Shown: piece after piece, positions 44,820 through 52,994 of the stretch | How the letters are laid out: each line of letters begins with the position of its first letter | How positions within the stretch are numbered: position 1 is the stretch's first letter | DNA from: Comamonadaceae bacterium ALPHA2B | GTDB taxonomy: Bacteria > Pseudomonadota > Gammaproteobacteria > Burkholderiales > Burkholderiaceae_C | Length of the DNA stretch: 64,000 bases | Direction: 5' to 3' | NCBI GenBank assembly: GCA_005503065.1 | Contig: SCOE01000008.1 | Coordinates: forward strand, 119,597 to 183,596 | Position numbers and translations under genes: made by a program | The notes under the pieces: model-generated | Database searches by the model: none | What the model was told of the DNA's origin: nothing | Seen by the model: only the letters and a program-made list of their open reading frames with translations

Positions 44820-44879
44820 TGCATAAAATCGGCCTCCATCGCCCGCCACGCCTGCGCAAACAGCTATCGAATTGATAGC
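44820..44879 (-). repeat. GCTAT-N7-ATAGC double-hairpin repeat, copy D
   Basis: The minus strand reads GCTATCAATTCGATAGC, then a GCGC/GGGCG stem and GGCCGATTTTATGC. It lies between the divergent DUF3348 and VOC genes. Confidence 0.8.
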
Positions 44880-44898
44880 AAACCAGCCCCTGTTCATC

Positions 44899-45288
44899 AT
44901 GCGCATCGACCACATCGCCCTCTGGACCGACGACCTCGCACGGTGCACCCGCTTCTACGTGGGGTACTTCGGCGCCGAGGCGGGCGCGGGCTACGAAAAC
45001 AAGGCCAAGGGCTTTCGCTCCTGCTTCCTGAGCTTCGATGGCGGCGCGCGCATCGAGGCGATGAGCACCGACACCCTCGCGCCGCAGCGCACCGAACCGG
45101 GCGCGCAGCGCATGGGCTGGACGCACCTGGCCATCGCGCTGGGATCGGAAGCGGCGGTCGATGCCCTCACGGCGCGCCTGCGCGACGACGGCGTCCCGGT
45201 GCTCGACGGCCCTCGCCGCACCGGCGACGGTTACTACGAAAGCGTGGTGCTCGACCCCGACGGCAACCGCGTCGAGATCACGGCCTGA
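44899..45288 (+). CDS. VOC-family (glyoxalase-like) protein
   Basis: This 129-residue single glyoxalase/dioxygenase-fold protein starts at ATG 44899 (MRIDHIALWTDDLARCTRFY). Metal-type positions are the early His4, the middle Glu in GGARIEAM, the His in GWTHLAIALG and the final Glu in NRVEITA, so a metal site could be complete. It resembles YaeR-type lactoylglutathione-lyase relatives whose substrate is unknown. It is followed 17 bases later by a DM13 protein. Copy D of the repeat lies directly upstream, so the ribosome site is weak. Confidence 0.85.
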   Translation: MRIDHIALWTDDLARCTRFYVGYFGAEAGAGYENKAKGFRSCFLSFDGGARIEAMSTDTLAPQRTEPGAQRMGWTHLAIALGSEAAVDALTARLRDDGVPVLDGPRRTGDGYYESVVLDPDGNRVEITA

Positions 45289-45305
45289 CGCACCGGACCT
45301 TTTTC

Positions 45306-45797
45306 ATGCAACGCTGGCTGCTCCCGCTCGCAACCCACGCCGCCACGCTGGCGGTCGGCCTGGGCATCGGCACGGCGCTCGGCATCTACTGGCTGCCGAT
45401 CCTCACCGCGCCGACGCCGCCTGCGTCGGCCACCCTGGCCGGCGCCGACGCCGACGCGCTGTACCGCGGCCGCTTCCGGCGCGACCTGCAGGACAGCGAC
45501 TGGCTTCACTGGGGCGAAGGCGAGGTGCTGGTGGGCGCGCGCAGCATCGCCCTGCGCGGGAAGCTCGCGCCCGGGCCGGACTACAAGCTGTACCTCTCGC
45601 CCGCCTTCGTCGAAACCGAGGCCGACTTCCTGCGCCACAAGCCGTCCATGCGCCGCGTCGGGGACGTGAAGACCTTCGAGAACTTCATGGTGGCGGTGCC
45701 CGAGGGCCTGGACGTGCGCCGCTTCACGACCGTGGTGGTCTGGTGCGAAACCTTCGGCCAGTTCATCACCGCCGCGCGCTACCGGAACGCCGAATGA
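45306..45797 (+). CDS. DM13-domain protein, membrane-anchored
   Basis: This is a 163-residue protein. An N-terminal hydrophobic segment (LATHAATLAVGLGIGTALGIYW, about 8-29) acts as a signal anchor. The rest is a DM13 domain with GEGEVLVGARSIALRGKLA, GPDYKLYLSPAFVETEADF and VVVWCETFGQFITAARY, the last holding the typical W-C-E motif near the C terminus. DM13 is predicted to be a redox or electron-transfer domain. It should face the periplasm. ATG at 45306 was chosen; the preceding frame belongs to the VOC gene. It overlaps the next gene by four bases. Confidence 0.85.
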   Translation: MQRWLLPLATHAATLAVGLGIGTALGIYWLPILTAPTPPASATLAGADADALYRGRFRRDLQDSDWLHWGEGEVLVGARSIALRGKLAPGPDYKLYLSPAFVETEADFLRHKPSMRRVGDVKTFENFMVAVPEGLDVRRFTTVVVWCETFGQFITAARYRNAE

Positions 45798-46195
45798 GCC
45801 AGTTCACCGATGCCCTGCCCGAGCTCTTCGAATCGCTCGGCCGCGTGACCGTCAAGCGGATGTTCGGCGGCGCCGGCCTGTGGCACGACGGGCTGATGTG
45901 CGCCTTGGTCGTGCGCGACACGCTCTACCTCAAGACCGACGAAACGACGCGGCCCTTCTTCGATGCACTCCAGCTCCCGGCCTTCCGCTACGAGCGCGGC
46001 GGCAAGGTGATGGAGACCTCGTACCGCCAACCGCCCGAGGCGGTGTTCGAGGACCGGCAGGAGGCCGCCCTGTGGGTGCGCCGCGCCTACGAGGCGGCCC
46101 TGCGCGTGGCCAATGCCAAGCCGGTGCGCGCCGCACCGCGCAAGCGCGCATCGGCGAAGAAGAAGCCCGCGGCGCGCAAGACAGCCGGACGTTAG
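45794..46195 (+). CDS. TfoX N-terminal domain protein
   Basis: This is a 133-residue protein with the TfoX/Sxy N-terminal domain: LFESLGRVTVKRMFGGAGLW, ALVVRDTLYLKTDETTRPF and SYRQPPEAVFED. Sxy/TfoX activates competence genes in gammaproteobacteria, but single-domain homologues in betaproteobacteria have no proven role. The C-terminal 30 residues are Lys/Arg/Ala-rich (APRKRASAKKKPAARKTAGR), suggesting nucleic-acid contact. ATG at 45794 overlaps the DM13 stop. It converges with the radical SAM gene. Confidence 0.85.
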   Translation: MSQFTDALPELFESLGRVTVKRMFGGAGLWHDGLMCALVVRDTLYLKTDETTRPFFDALQLPAFRYERGGKVMETSYRQPPEAVFEDRQEAALWVRRAYEAALRVANAKPVRAAPRKRASAKKKPAARKTAGR

Positions 46196-46238
46196 AGCAC
46201 CGCAGCGCCGGGGCCGCCACTGGCGCTGGGCGCAAGCC

Positions 46239-47333
46239 TCAGAACAGGCTGCCCTGCCCCTGCACGCCCGGCGGCCGGAAGACCGTGAGGTCGTGCGCGA
46301 TGCGCTCACGGTTGAAGCCCAGGCGCTGCACCGTCTTGGCGAAACGCTGGCCGATCAGTTCGGACCACAGGCCGCTGCCTTTCATGCGGGTGGTGAAGTC
46401 GGCGTCGTAGTCCTTGCCGCCCCGCATCTCGCGGATGCGGGCCATGATGCGCGGCGCGCGTTGGGGGTAGTGCAGTTCCAGCCATTCCTTGAACAGCGGC
46501 GCCACTTCCCAGGGCAGGCGGATGACCGTGTAGAAGGCCGAGCGCGCGCCGGCTTCCCAGGCGGCCTCGAGCACCTGCTCCATGTCTTCGGTGACGAAGG
46601 GAATCTGCGGCGCGACGCTCACGCCCACGGGCACGCCCGCGTCGGCCAGGGTGCGGATGGTGCGCAGGCGGCGGTGCGGCGCCGCGGCGCGCGGCTCGAG
46701 CTTGCGGGCCAGCTCGCCGTCGAGCGTGGTCACGGTCACGTACACCGCCGCCAGTCGCTGCGCGGCCATCGGCGCGATGAGGTCCAGGTCGCGCTCGACG
46801 GCGCTGGACTTGGTCACCAGCGCGAACGGGTGCCGCGCCTCCTGCAGCACCTCGATCACGGCTCGCGTGAGCTTGAGTTCGCGCTCGATGGGCTGGTAGC
46901 AGTCGGTGGCCGTGCCGATCGCGATCTCGGCCGGGCGGTAGGCGCGCTGGCCGATCTCCCGGCGCAGCACCTCGGCGACGTTGCGCTTGGCGATCAGCTT
47001 GGTCTCGAAGTCAAGGCCCGGCGACAGGTTGAGGTAACTGTGCGTGGGCCGCGCGAAGCAGTAGATGCAGCCGTGCTCACAGCCGCGGTAGGGATTGAGC
47101 GAACGCTCGAAGGGGATGTCGGGCGAGTCGTTGTGGCTCAGCACCGACTTCACGTCCTCGAAGCGCACCTCGGTCTGCAGCGGTGCGGCCTCCGATGCGC
47201 CTTGCGCCTCGTCATCCATCGTGCCCCAGCCGTCGTCGAAGGCGTCGCGCACGTCCTTCTCGAAGCGATGGGCCAGCCGGGAAGCCGCGCCGCGGCCCTT
47301 GATCGCATGGAGTGGGATGTGGGCGTCGGCCAT
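46239..47333 (-). CDS. PA0069-family radical SAM protein (spore photoproduct lyase-related)
   Basis: This 364-residue protein has the radical SAM cluster motif in YRGCEHGCIYCFARPTHSYL (CxxxCxxC), with later blocks AIGTATDCYQPIERELKLTR and VTTLDGELARKLEPRAAAPH typical of SplB-like/PA0069 proteins. These share the fold of spore photoproduct lyase, a DNA repair enzyme, but their reaction is unknown. ATG at 47333 (MADAHIPLHAIKGRGAAS) is preferred. An in-frame ATG at 47348 falls inside the -10 element. A perfect LexA box overlaps the promoter, so the gene should be SOS-induced, supporting a repair role. Confidence 0.9.
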   Translation of the reverse strand: MADAHIPLHAIKGRGAASRLAHRFEKDVRDAFDDGWGTMDDEAQGASEAAPLQTEVRFEDVKSVLSHNDSPDIPFERSLNPYRGCEHGCIYCFARPTHSYLNLSPGLDFETKLIAKRNVAEVLRREIGQRAYRPAEIAIGTATDCYQPIERELKLTRAVIEVLQEARHPFALVTKSSAVERDLDLIAPMAAQRLAAVYVTVTTLDGELARKLEPRAAAPHRRLRTIRTLADAGVPVGVSVAPQIPFVTEDMEQVLEAAWEAGARSAFYTVIRLPWEVAPLFKEWLELHYPQRAPRIMARIREMRGGKDYDADFTTRMKGSGLWSELIGQRFAKTVQRLGFNRERIAHDLTVFRPPGVQGQGSLF

Positions 47334-47338
47334 GGGAA

Positions 47339-47358
47339 TACTGTACATAACAACAGTA
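47339..47358. promoter_or_regulatory. LexA (SOS) box
   Basis: TACTGT-ACATAACA-ACAGTA matches the consensus TACTGT-N8-ACAGTA of E. coli and related proteobacteria in all twelve arm positions. It ends five bases before the radical SAM start and covers the -10 of that gene. Confidence 0.85.
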
Positions 47359-47373
47359 TTTGCCGCTGCACAA
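47345..47373 (-). promoter_or_regulatory. Promoter of the radical SAM gene
   Basis: On the minus strand TTGTGC (47373-47368) and TTATGT (47350-47345) are 17 bases apart. The -10 lies within the LexA box, so bound LexA should block it. The leader would be only about five bases. Confidence 0.6.
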
Positions 47374-47403
47374 ACTTTTCGAAGTGCAATCCCATTGCGT
47401 TCA

Positions 47404-47432
47404 ATTTCTTTGTTGACAGAAATTTCGAAAAC
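47404..47432. promoter_or_regulatory. Operator-like motif upstream of the GbsR-family gene, site 1
   Basis: ATTTCTTTGTTGACAGAAATTTCGAAAAC shares about 24 of 29 bases with a second site at 48069-48097. The core GAAATTTCGAAA contains two overlapping palindromes. A TTGACA -35-like hexamer is embedded at 47413-47418. Confidence 0.6.
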
Positions 47433-47447
47433 GATACGCTTCGAGCC

Positions 47448-48044
47448 ATGGAACTGACCGAACTGCAACGCAAGTTCGTCCTGCACTGGGGCGAGATGGG
47501 CTCGATGTGGGGCGTCAACCGCACCGTCTCGCAGATCCACGCCCTGCTCTTCGTGCACGGCAAGCCGCTGCATGCCGAGGAACTGTCCGAGACGCTCAAC
47601 GTCGCCCGCTCCAACGTGAGCAACAGCCTGAAGGAACTGCAGGCGTGGAACCTGGTGCGGGTGACGCACATGCTGGGTGACCGGCGCGACTACTTCGAGA
47701 CCAGCGTCGACGTGTGGGAGCTGTTCCGCACCGTCGTGCGCGAGCGCAAGGAGCGCGAGTTCGACCCCACCACCCGCATGCTGCGCGAGATCGTCGCCCA
47801 CCCCGACTTCGTCCGCGAGCCGGCCGACGCACAGGACCGCATCCGCGCCACGATGGAACTCATGGCCAAGTTGGGCGCTTGGGCCGACGAGATGCTGCGC
47901 CTGTCCCCCGGCACGCTCGACAAGGTGCTCAGCCTCGGCGCGAGCGTGCAGCGCTTCGTGCGCGGCGACGCCACGGCGGCGACTGCGGACGCCCGGAAGC
48001 CAGGCGAGGACGACCACCTGCAGGGCGGCCTGCCGATGATCTGA
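47448..48044 (+). CDS. GbsR/MarR-family transcriptional regulator
   Basis: This is a 198-residue winged-helix protein. ATG at 47448 (MELTELQRKFVLHWGEMGSM) is the natural start; the frame continues upstream without a ribosome site. The DNA-binding part (about 20-85) has RTVSQIHALLFVHGKPLHAE, ELSETLNVARSNVSNSLKEL and the wing VRVTHMLGDRRDYFETSVD. The rest is a helical dimerisation region, as in GbsR and related regulators. A conserved motif occurs upstream of this gene and again upstream of the next one, pointing to autoregulation and control of the following DCC-methyltransferase-DUF4166 genes. The ligand is unknown. Confidence 0.88.
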   Translation: MELTELQRKFVLHWGEMGSMWGVNRTVSQIHALLFVHGKPLHAEELSETLNVARSNVSNSLKELQAWNLVRVTHMLGDRRDYFETSVDVWELFRTVVRERKEREFDPTTRMLREIVAHPDFVREPADAQDRIRATMELMAKLGAWADEMLRLSPGTLDKVLSLGASVQRFVRGDATAATADARKPGEDDHLQGGLPMI

Positions 48045-48068
48045 GCCTCGGCGTTTTTTTGCCCACTT

Positions 48069-48097
48069 ATTTCTGTTTTGACTGAAATTTCGAAAGC
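48069..48097. promoter_or_regulatory. Operator-like motif upstream of the DCC gene, site 2
   Basis: ATTTCTGTTTTGACTGAAATTTCGAAAGC, near-identical to site 1 (47404-47432). It ends seven bases before the DCC start codon. Confidence 0.6.
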
Positions 48098-48104
48098 ATC
48101 AACC

Positions 48105-48578
48105 ATGGACACCCGTCTCGCCCCCGTCTATCCCGTCACCCTCTACTACGACGGCAGCTGCCGCCTGTGCAGCGGCGAGATGCGCAACCTGCGGGCGCAC
48201 GACACGGCCGGCCGCCTTGCCTTCGTCGACTGCTCGCCCGAAGGCTTCACCGGCGGTCCGGCGCCCCGCGCGGCGCTGATGACCACCCTGCACGCCGTCG
48301 ATGCGGCCGGTCGCGTCTACACCGGCATCGAGAGCTTCCGCGTGGCCCATGCGGCGATCGGCCTGCCGACCGTCAGCGCCCTGCTGGGGCTGCCGGGCCT
48401 CTCGCAGGCCGCCGCGCGCGCCTACCCGGTGCTCGCCCGCCATCGCCACCGGCTGCCGGCCTGGCTCGTCGAGCCCTTCCTCGAGCGCGCGGCGCGCCGG
48501 GCCGCGCGGCGTGCCGCCTCGTGCCGCGATGGCGCATGCACGCTGCCCGGCCGGGCAGGCAGCGATGGAGGTCGGTGA
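48105..48578 (+). CDS. DCC-family thiol-disulfide protein (DUF393)
   Basis: This is a 157-residue protein beginning at ATG 48105. The family signature is TLYYDGSCRLCSGEMRNLRA with CxxC in a thioredoxin-like setting. Later blocks include LAFVDCSPEG and GVESFRVAHAAIGL-like sequence (GIESFRVAHAAIGLPTVSAL). DCC proteins are predicted thiol-disulfide oxidoreductases, often near fatty-acid or stress genes. The C-terminal tail is Arg/Ala-rich. It is the first gene of a cluster with a methyltransferase and DUF4166, and an operator-like element lies just upstream. A TTG at 48078 would start inside that element and is less likely. Confidence 0.85.
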   Translation: MDTRLAPVYPVTLYYDGSCRLCSGEMRNLRAHDTAGRLAFVDCSPEGFTGGPAPRAALMTTLHAVDAAGRVYTGIESFRVAHAAIGLPTVSALLGLPGLSQAAARAYPVLARHRHRLPAWLVEPFLERAARRAARRAASCRDGACTLPGRAGSDGGR

Positions 48579-49537
48579 TGCGGACAAATTTCATGCCCAA
48601 TCGGCCCGTAGCGCCCGCCCCGCTTGGGCGACCAGCTATCGATTCCATAGCAGGCCAGGCCATCACCCCGCGCGACACGCAGGACTACTTCACCGAGGTC
48701 GCGCACGACTACCGGGCCTGGAGCCCGGGCTACAACATGCACTTCGGCTACTGGCGCGCCGGGCTCAACCCGCTGCGGCGGGAGTCGATGCTCGACGCCA
48801 TGAACCACGTCGTGGGCGACGCGCTGCGCCTCGACGAGCGGCAGCCCGCCTGCGTGGTCGACCTGGGCTGCGGCGCCGGCGCCACCACGCGCGCGCTGCT
48901 GCAGCGCTGGCCGCGGCTTCACGCGGTGACGGTGACGAACGTGCCGGTGCAGAACGGCATCGCCCGAAGGCTCGATGCCGCCGCTGGCGTGGCGGAGCGC
49001 GCCGTGCACCTGGAAGCCGACTTCACGCGCACCGGCCTGCCAGCCGCACAGGCCGACGGCGCCTGGGCGGTCGAGAGCGCCTGCTACGCCCCCGGCGCCG
49101 ACAAGCGCGCCTTCTGCCGCGAGGCAGCGCGCCTGCTCAAGCCCGGCGCGCGGCTGGTGGTGCTCGACGGTTTTCTCCTGCGCGAGCGCCCGGGCCGCCT
49201 GGCGGGCTGGCTGCACCGCCTGTGGGCCGACAGCTGGGCCGTGCCCACCCTGGCACGGCGCGATGACTTCCTGGCCGCGCTGCGCGCCGAAGGCTTCGAG
49301 AACGTGTGCTTCCGCTCGCTGCGCTGGCGCATCGCGCCCAGCGCGCTGCACGTGCCCTTCCTCGCCACGCGCTTCGCCATCGCCGAGCTGTGGAAGGCAC
49401 GCGGCCGCCTCACGCCCTGGCGGCGCAAGCACATCGTGGCCAGCTACTGTGCGCTGGCGCTGGGCCTGTTCTGGCGCGACTTCGACTACGGCCTGGTCAC
49501 TGCCACGCGGCGCAGCGATGCGAGGACGGCGGTATAG
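48578..49537 (+). CDS. Class I SAM-dependent methyltransferase
   Basis: This 319-residue protein has ATG at 48578 overlapping the previous stop by one base, with GGAGG upstream. A Rossmann methyltransferase core is clear: motif I is VVDLGCGAGATTRALLQRWP (about 95-114), followed by ERAVHLEADFTR and LLKPGARLVVLDGFLLRERP. The pattern YNMHFGYW before motif I is typical of methyltransferases acting on lipid-like or small aromatic substrates. The N-terminal 25 residues or so are encoded by a copy of the double-hairpin repeat, so they are probably a late addition. The substrate is unknown. Confidence 0.82.
   Translation: MRTNFMPNRPVAPAPLGRPAIDSIAGQAITPRDTQDYFTEVAHDYRAWSPGYNMHFGYWRAGLNPLRRESMLDAMNHVVGDALRLDERQPACVVDLGCGAGATTRALLQRWPRLHAVTVTNVPVQNGIARRLDAAAGVAERAVHLEADFTRTGLPAAQADGAWAVESACYAPGADKRAFCREAARLLKPGARLVVLDGFLLRERPGRLAGWLHRLWADSWAVPTLARRDDFLAALRAEGFENVCFRSLRWRIAPSALHVPFLATRFAIAELWKARGRLTPWRRKHIVASYCALALGLFWRDFDYGLVTATRRSDARTAV
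48586..48651 (-). repeat. GCTAT-N7-ATAGC double-hairpin repeat, copy E, inside a coding region
   Basis: The minus strand reads GCTATGGAATCGATAGC, then GTCGCCC/GGGCGGGCGC stems and GGGCCGATTGGGCATG. It lies within the 5' end of the methyltransferase gene, in frame. Confidence 0.75.
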
Positions 49538-49552
49538 CGCGACGATCGCGGG

Positions 49553-50167
49553 ATGACACACACGCCCGTGTTCCAGATCGTGCTCGGCGACGCCGACTGG
49601 CAGCGCCTGGGCGCGGTGGTGCGGCGCCATTACGGCCTGCGCCCCCGTTCCGAAGACCACATGACCGTGCGCGGCCACATGGACGAGGTCTGGCACGCGC
49701 CCTGGGCTGCACTGCTGATGCCGGCTGGCCGGCTCTTCGGTGCGCTGGTGCCGCACATCGGCCGCGACGTGCCGATCGAAGTGCACTACCGCTGCCGCCC
49801 GCAGGACGCCGGCCTGTACTGGGACCGCTGCTTCCACTTCGCGGGCCGGCCGGTGTTCCACTTCCGCTCGCACATGACGGTGGCCGACGCGGCGCGCCAC
49901 GAGGTGGTCGAATGGGTGGGCTTCGGCCTCGGCCTGCGCCTGCGCGTGACGGCCGAAGAAGGCGCGCTGGTCTTCCGCGATGTGGGCTGTGTGTGGCGCA
50001 TTGGCCGGCTGCAGCTCCCGCTGCCGCTGCACCTGCTGCTGGGCCGGGCCCATGTGGAGGAACGCCCCGTGCCCGGCGACGCGGGCGCGTTCACGATGAA
50101 GATGGCGATCGGCCATCCCCTGTGGGGCGAAGTGTTCCGCTACAGCGGGCGCTTCAGGCTCGACTGA
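49553..50167 (+). CDS. DUF4166 domain protein
   Basis: This 204-residue protein is a DUF4166 member, with QRLGAVVRRHYGLRPRSEDH, RGHMDEVWHAPWAALLMP, DVPIEVHYRCRPQDAGLYWD and GRPVFHFRSHMTVADAARHE. The function of the family is not known; it is found fused or adjacent to NAD-dependent or lipid enzymes. There is no signal peptide or clear membrane helix. It is the last gene of the GbsR-DCC-methyltransferase-DUF4166 cluster and starts 15 bases after the methyltransferase. It converges with cysE. Confidence 0.82.
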   Translation: MTHTPVFQIVLGDADWQRLGAVVRRHYGLRPRSEDHMTVRGHMDEVWHAPWAALLMPAGRLFGALVPHIGRDVPIEVHYRCRPQDAGLYWDRCFHFAGRPVFHFRSHMTVADAARHEVVEWVGFGLGLRLRVTAEEGALVFRDVGCVWRIGRLQLPLPLHLLLGRAHVEERPVPGDAGAFTMKMAIGHPLWGEVFRYSGRFRLD

Positions 50168-50174
50168 CGGCGGC

Positions 50175-50960
50175 TCACTTGCCGACCAGCTGCGTGAGCC
50201 GGTCCGCCTCGAAGCCGGTCTCGCGCGCGGCCTCGTCCGGCACGCAGTCGCCGCGCGGCACCCGCACGCGCTCCGACAGCGCCTCCAGCGCCTGCCACAG
50301 CAGCGCGATCTGCTGCTCCTGGTTGGCGGCGTGGTCGATCAGGCCGCGCATCGCCTGGCTCAGCGGGTCGTCGTCGGGCGTGATGCCGTAGGCCGAGAAG
50401 CGCGGCGCGGCCATCGCCGCGTCGCCCGCATGCGCAGCGTCTCCCTTCGGCAGGATGATGCGTGCGGGGATGCCCACCGCCGTCGCACCCGCGGGCACCG
50501 GCTTGATGACCACCGCGTTGGAGCCGATCTTGGCCCCGTCGCCCACGGTGAAGCCGCCCAGCACCTTGGCGCCCGCGCTCACCACCACGTCGCGGCCCAG
50601 CGTCGGGTGCCGCTTGGTGCCCTTGTAGAGCGAGGTGCCGCCCAGGGTCACGCCCTGGTAGATGGTGCAGCCGTCGCCGATCTCGGCCGTCTCGCCGACC
50701 ACCACGCCCATGGCATGGTCGAAGAAGACGCGCTCGCCCACCTTGGCGCCGGGATGGATCTCGATGCCCGTGAGCCAGCGCGAGGCCTGCGAGATCGCGC
50801 GGCCCACCCAGCGCAGCCCGTGCGTCCAGCACCAGTGCGCCGCCCGGTGCAGGACCACCGCATGCAGGCCGGGATAGAGCGTGAGCACCTCCCAGGCACT
50901 GCGTGCAGCCGGGTCCCGCTCGAGGATGCAGCGGATGTCGGAGCGCAGGCGGCTGAACAT
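50175..50960 (-). CDS. cysE: Serine O-acetyltransferase
   Basis: CysE acetylates L-serine with acetyl-CoA, the first step of cysteine synthesis. The protein is 261 residues from ATG 50960 ([20 protein letters not shown]). The N-terminal helical part is followed by the left-handed beta-helix of hexapeptide repeats ([57 protein letters not shown]). The catalytic His and Asp are in [14 protein letters not shown]. The tail after GIPARIILP is about 85 residues long and resembles the short epsilon-type family with an added helical end. It lies downstream of trmJ on the same strand. Confidence 0.95.
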   Translation of the reverse strand: MFSRLRSDIRCILERDPAARSAWEVLTLYPGLHAVVLHRAAHWCWTHGLRWVGRAISQASRWLTGIEIHPGAKVGERVFFDHAMGVVVGETAEIGDGCTIYQGVTLGGTSLYKGTKRHPTLGRDVVVSAGAKVLGGFTVGDGAKIGSNAVVIKPVPAGATAVGIPARIILPKGDAAHAGDAAMAAPRFSAYGITPDDDPLSQAMRGLIDHAANQEQQIALLWQALEALSERVRVPRGDCVPDEAARETGFEADRLTQLVGK

Positions 50961-51081
50961 GATGGATGTTCTGGCTATGAGCAAATGGGCTGGCGAGTCT
51001 AAGGGCGGGTCCGCGGACCGCCGGGGTCGCCCGTGCGGAAGACCTTGCTGGCGGTGCGCCCGTTGGCCCGCCCGGCGGCGC

Positions 51082-51804
51082 TCAATGTCGGCGCGTGTCC
51101 GCCATCGCCTTGGCGATGCCGCGCAGGATGTGGATCTCTTCCGGGGTCGGCTGCGCGCGGTTGAACAGCTGCGTGAGCCGCGGCATGAGCTTCTTGGGCG
51201 CGGCCGGGTCGAGGAAGCCGATCTCGACCAGCGAGCGCTCCCAGTGCTCGAGCATCCCGGCCAGCGCGGCGGCGTCGGCCGCGGGCGGCACGGGCGTCGC
51301 ATCCTTCACCGCGAAGCCGCCCAGCGCCTGACGCCATTCGTAGGCGATCAGCTGGATCGCTGCGCCGAGGTTGAGCGAGCCGAAGGCCGGATCGGTCGGG
51401 ATCGACAGCGCCACATGGCAGCGGTAGACGTCCTCGTTGCGCATGCCGAAGCGTTCCGAGCCGAAAAGCAGCCCCACATGCTGCGGCGTACCGGCCGCCA
51501 CCAGCGATTCGAAATGCGGCCGCGGCGCGCGCGTGGGCGGGCCGAAGTCGCGCGGCACCATCGCGGTGGCACACAGGTGCGTGAGGCCGTCCAGCGCCTC
51601 GTCCAGCGTGTCGACGATGCGGGCCTTCTCCAGCACATCCAGGGCGCCGCTGGCGCGCTGGACGGTCTCCTCGCGCCGCAGCACGTTGGGCCAGCGCGGC
51701 GCCACCAGCACCAGATCGTCGAAGCCCATGGTGCGCATCGCGCGTGCGGCGGCGCCCACGTTGCCGGCGTGGCTGGTCTGGATCAGGATGAAGCGGGTGC
51801 GCAT
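51082..51804 (-). CDS. trmJ: tRNA (cytidine/uridine-2'-O-)-methyltransferase TrmJ
   Basis: TrmJ methylates the ribose of nucleotide 32 in several tRNAs. The protein is 240 residues from ATG 51804 ([20 protein letters not shown]). The SPOUT knot is seen in [40 protein letters not shown] and [22 protein letters not shown]-terminal helical extension after residue 170 is normal for bacterial TrmJ. It is divergent from suhB, a common order in Comamonadaceae as I recall it, and cysE follows 121 bases downstream. Confidence 0.95.
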   Translation of the reverse strand: MRTRFILIQTSHAGNVGAAARAMRTMGFDDLVLVAPRWPNVLRREETVQRASGALDVLEKARIVDTLDEALDGLTHLCATAMVPRDFGPPTRAPRPHFESLVAAGTPQHVGLLFGSERFGMRNEDVYRCHVALSIPTDPAFGSLNLGAAIQLIAYEWRQALGGFAVKDATPVPPAADAAALAGMLEHWERSLVEIGFLDPAAPKKLMPRLTQLFNRAQPTPEEIHILRGIAKAMADTRRH

Positions 51805-51835
51805 GGGGGCTGCGGGGAGCGGAGGGCCGAGTCGG

Positions 51836-51841
51836 TAAAAT
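51836..51841 (+). promoter_or_regulatory. Candidate -10 element of suhB
   Basis: TAAAAT lies about 104 bases upstream of suhB, in the gap after the divergent trmJ start. The -35 region is not obvious. Confidence 0.4.
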
Positions 51842-51944
51842 CGCGGATTCTCGCCGCCCGCATCGCCGGCCCGGCGCGCCCGCTCTTCCAGCCAGTCCAC
51901 GAACCCCGCCACCCACCGGCGCGGTTCCGCCCACTCGAAAATCC

Positions 51945-52994
51945 ATGTCGTCCAACCTGCACCCCATGCTCAACGTGGCCATCAAGGCCGCACGCGCCGC
52001 CGGCGCCATCATCAACCGCGCGGCCCTCGACGTCGAAGCCGTGCGCGTGTCGCAGAAGCAGGTGAACGACTTCGTGACCGAGGTGGACCACGCAAGCGAG
52101 GCCGCGATCATCGAGACGCTGCTCACCGCCTACCCCGGCCACGGCATCCTGGCCGAGGAATCGGGCACCGAGCGCGGTGCCAAGGATTCCGAATTCGTCT
52201 GGATCATCGATCCGCTGGACGGCACCACCAACTTCATCCACGGCTTTCCCGTCTACTGCGTGTCGATCGCGCTCGCGGTGCGCGGCAAGGTCGAGCAGGC
52301 CGTGGTGTACGACCCCACGCGCAACGACCTCTTCACCGCCTCGCGCGGGCGCGGCGCCTTCCTCAACGAGCGGCGCATCCGCGTGTCCAAGCGCACGCGG
52401 CTCGAAGAGAGCCTGATCTCCACCGGCTTCCCCTTCCGCGCCGGCGACAACTTCAAGCAGTACCTGGCCATCATGGCCGACCTGATGCCGCGCGCCGCCG
52501 GCCTGCGCCGCCCCGGTGCCGCCGCGCTCGACCTGGCCTACGTGGCCGCCGGCTTCGCCGAGGCCTTCTTCGAGACCGGCCTCAACCCCTGGGACGTGGC
52601 CGCGGGCTCGCTGCTCGTGACCGAGGCCGGCGGCCTCATCAGCAACTTCAGCGGCGAGGGCGAGTACCTCGACCAGCGCGAGGTGCTGGCCGGCGCGCCG
52701 CGCATCTACGGCCAGCTCGTGCCCATCCTGGGCAAGTACAGCAAGTTCGCCGGCGTCGATGCCAAGCTCGCCGCCAGCGAACGCATCCGCGCCACCGACC
52801 CCACGCGCCAGACGGCCGGCGGCGGCGACGACGTATACGCACGCTCCACGGTCGAGCTGAGCCAGCCGACGCCCGAAGCGCAAGCAGCGCCCGCGTCGGC
52901 ACCGGCGCCCGCGCGCAAGATGATCCGCGCCAAGCGCCCTGCCGAGACGCCCGCCGCAGGCAGCGATACCGCCCCCGGCACCGCCAGCGAGTGA
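51945..52994 (+). CDS. suhB: Inositol monophosphatase family protein SuhB
   Basis: This 349-residue Mg2+-dependent phosphatase of the SuhB type hydrolyses inositol 1-phosphate, and in E. coli SuhB also assists rRNA transcription antitermination. Metal-binding motifs are complete: [28 protein letters not shown] and [17 protein letters not shown]. The catalytic core ends at about residue 265. The remaining 80 residues or so are Ala/Pro/Glu-rich and end in a basic patch ([14 protein letters not shown]), longer than in E. coli (267 residues). It overlaps the next gene by four bases. Confidence 0.95.
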   Translation: MSSNLHPMLNVAIKAARAAGAIINRAALDVEAVRVSQKQVNDFVTEVDHASEAAIIETLLTAYPGHGILAEESGTERGAKDSEFVWIIDPLDGTTNFIHGFPVYCVSIALAVRGKVEQAVVYDPTRNDLFTASRGRGAFLNERRIRVSKRTRLEESLISTGFPFRAGDNFKQYLAIMADLMPRAAGLRRPGAAALDLAYVAAGFAEAFFETGLNPWDVAAGSLLVTEAGGLISNFSGEGEYLDQREVLAGAPRIYGQLVPILGKYSKFAGVDAKLAASERIRATDPTRQTAGGGDDVYARSTVELSQPTPEAQAAPASAPAPARKMIRAKRPAETPAAGSDTAPGTASE

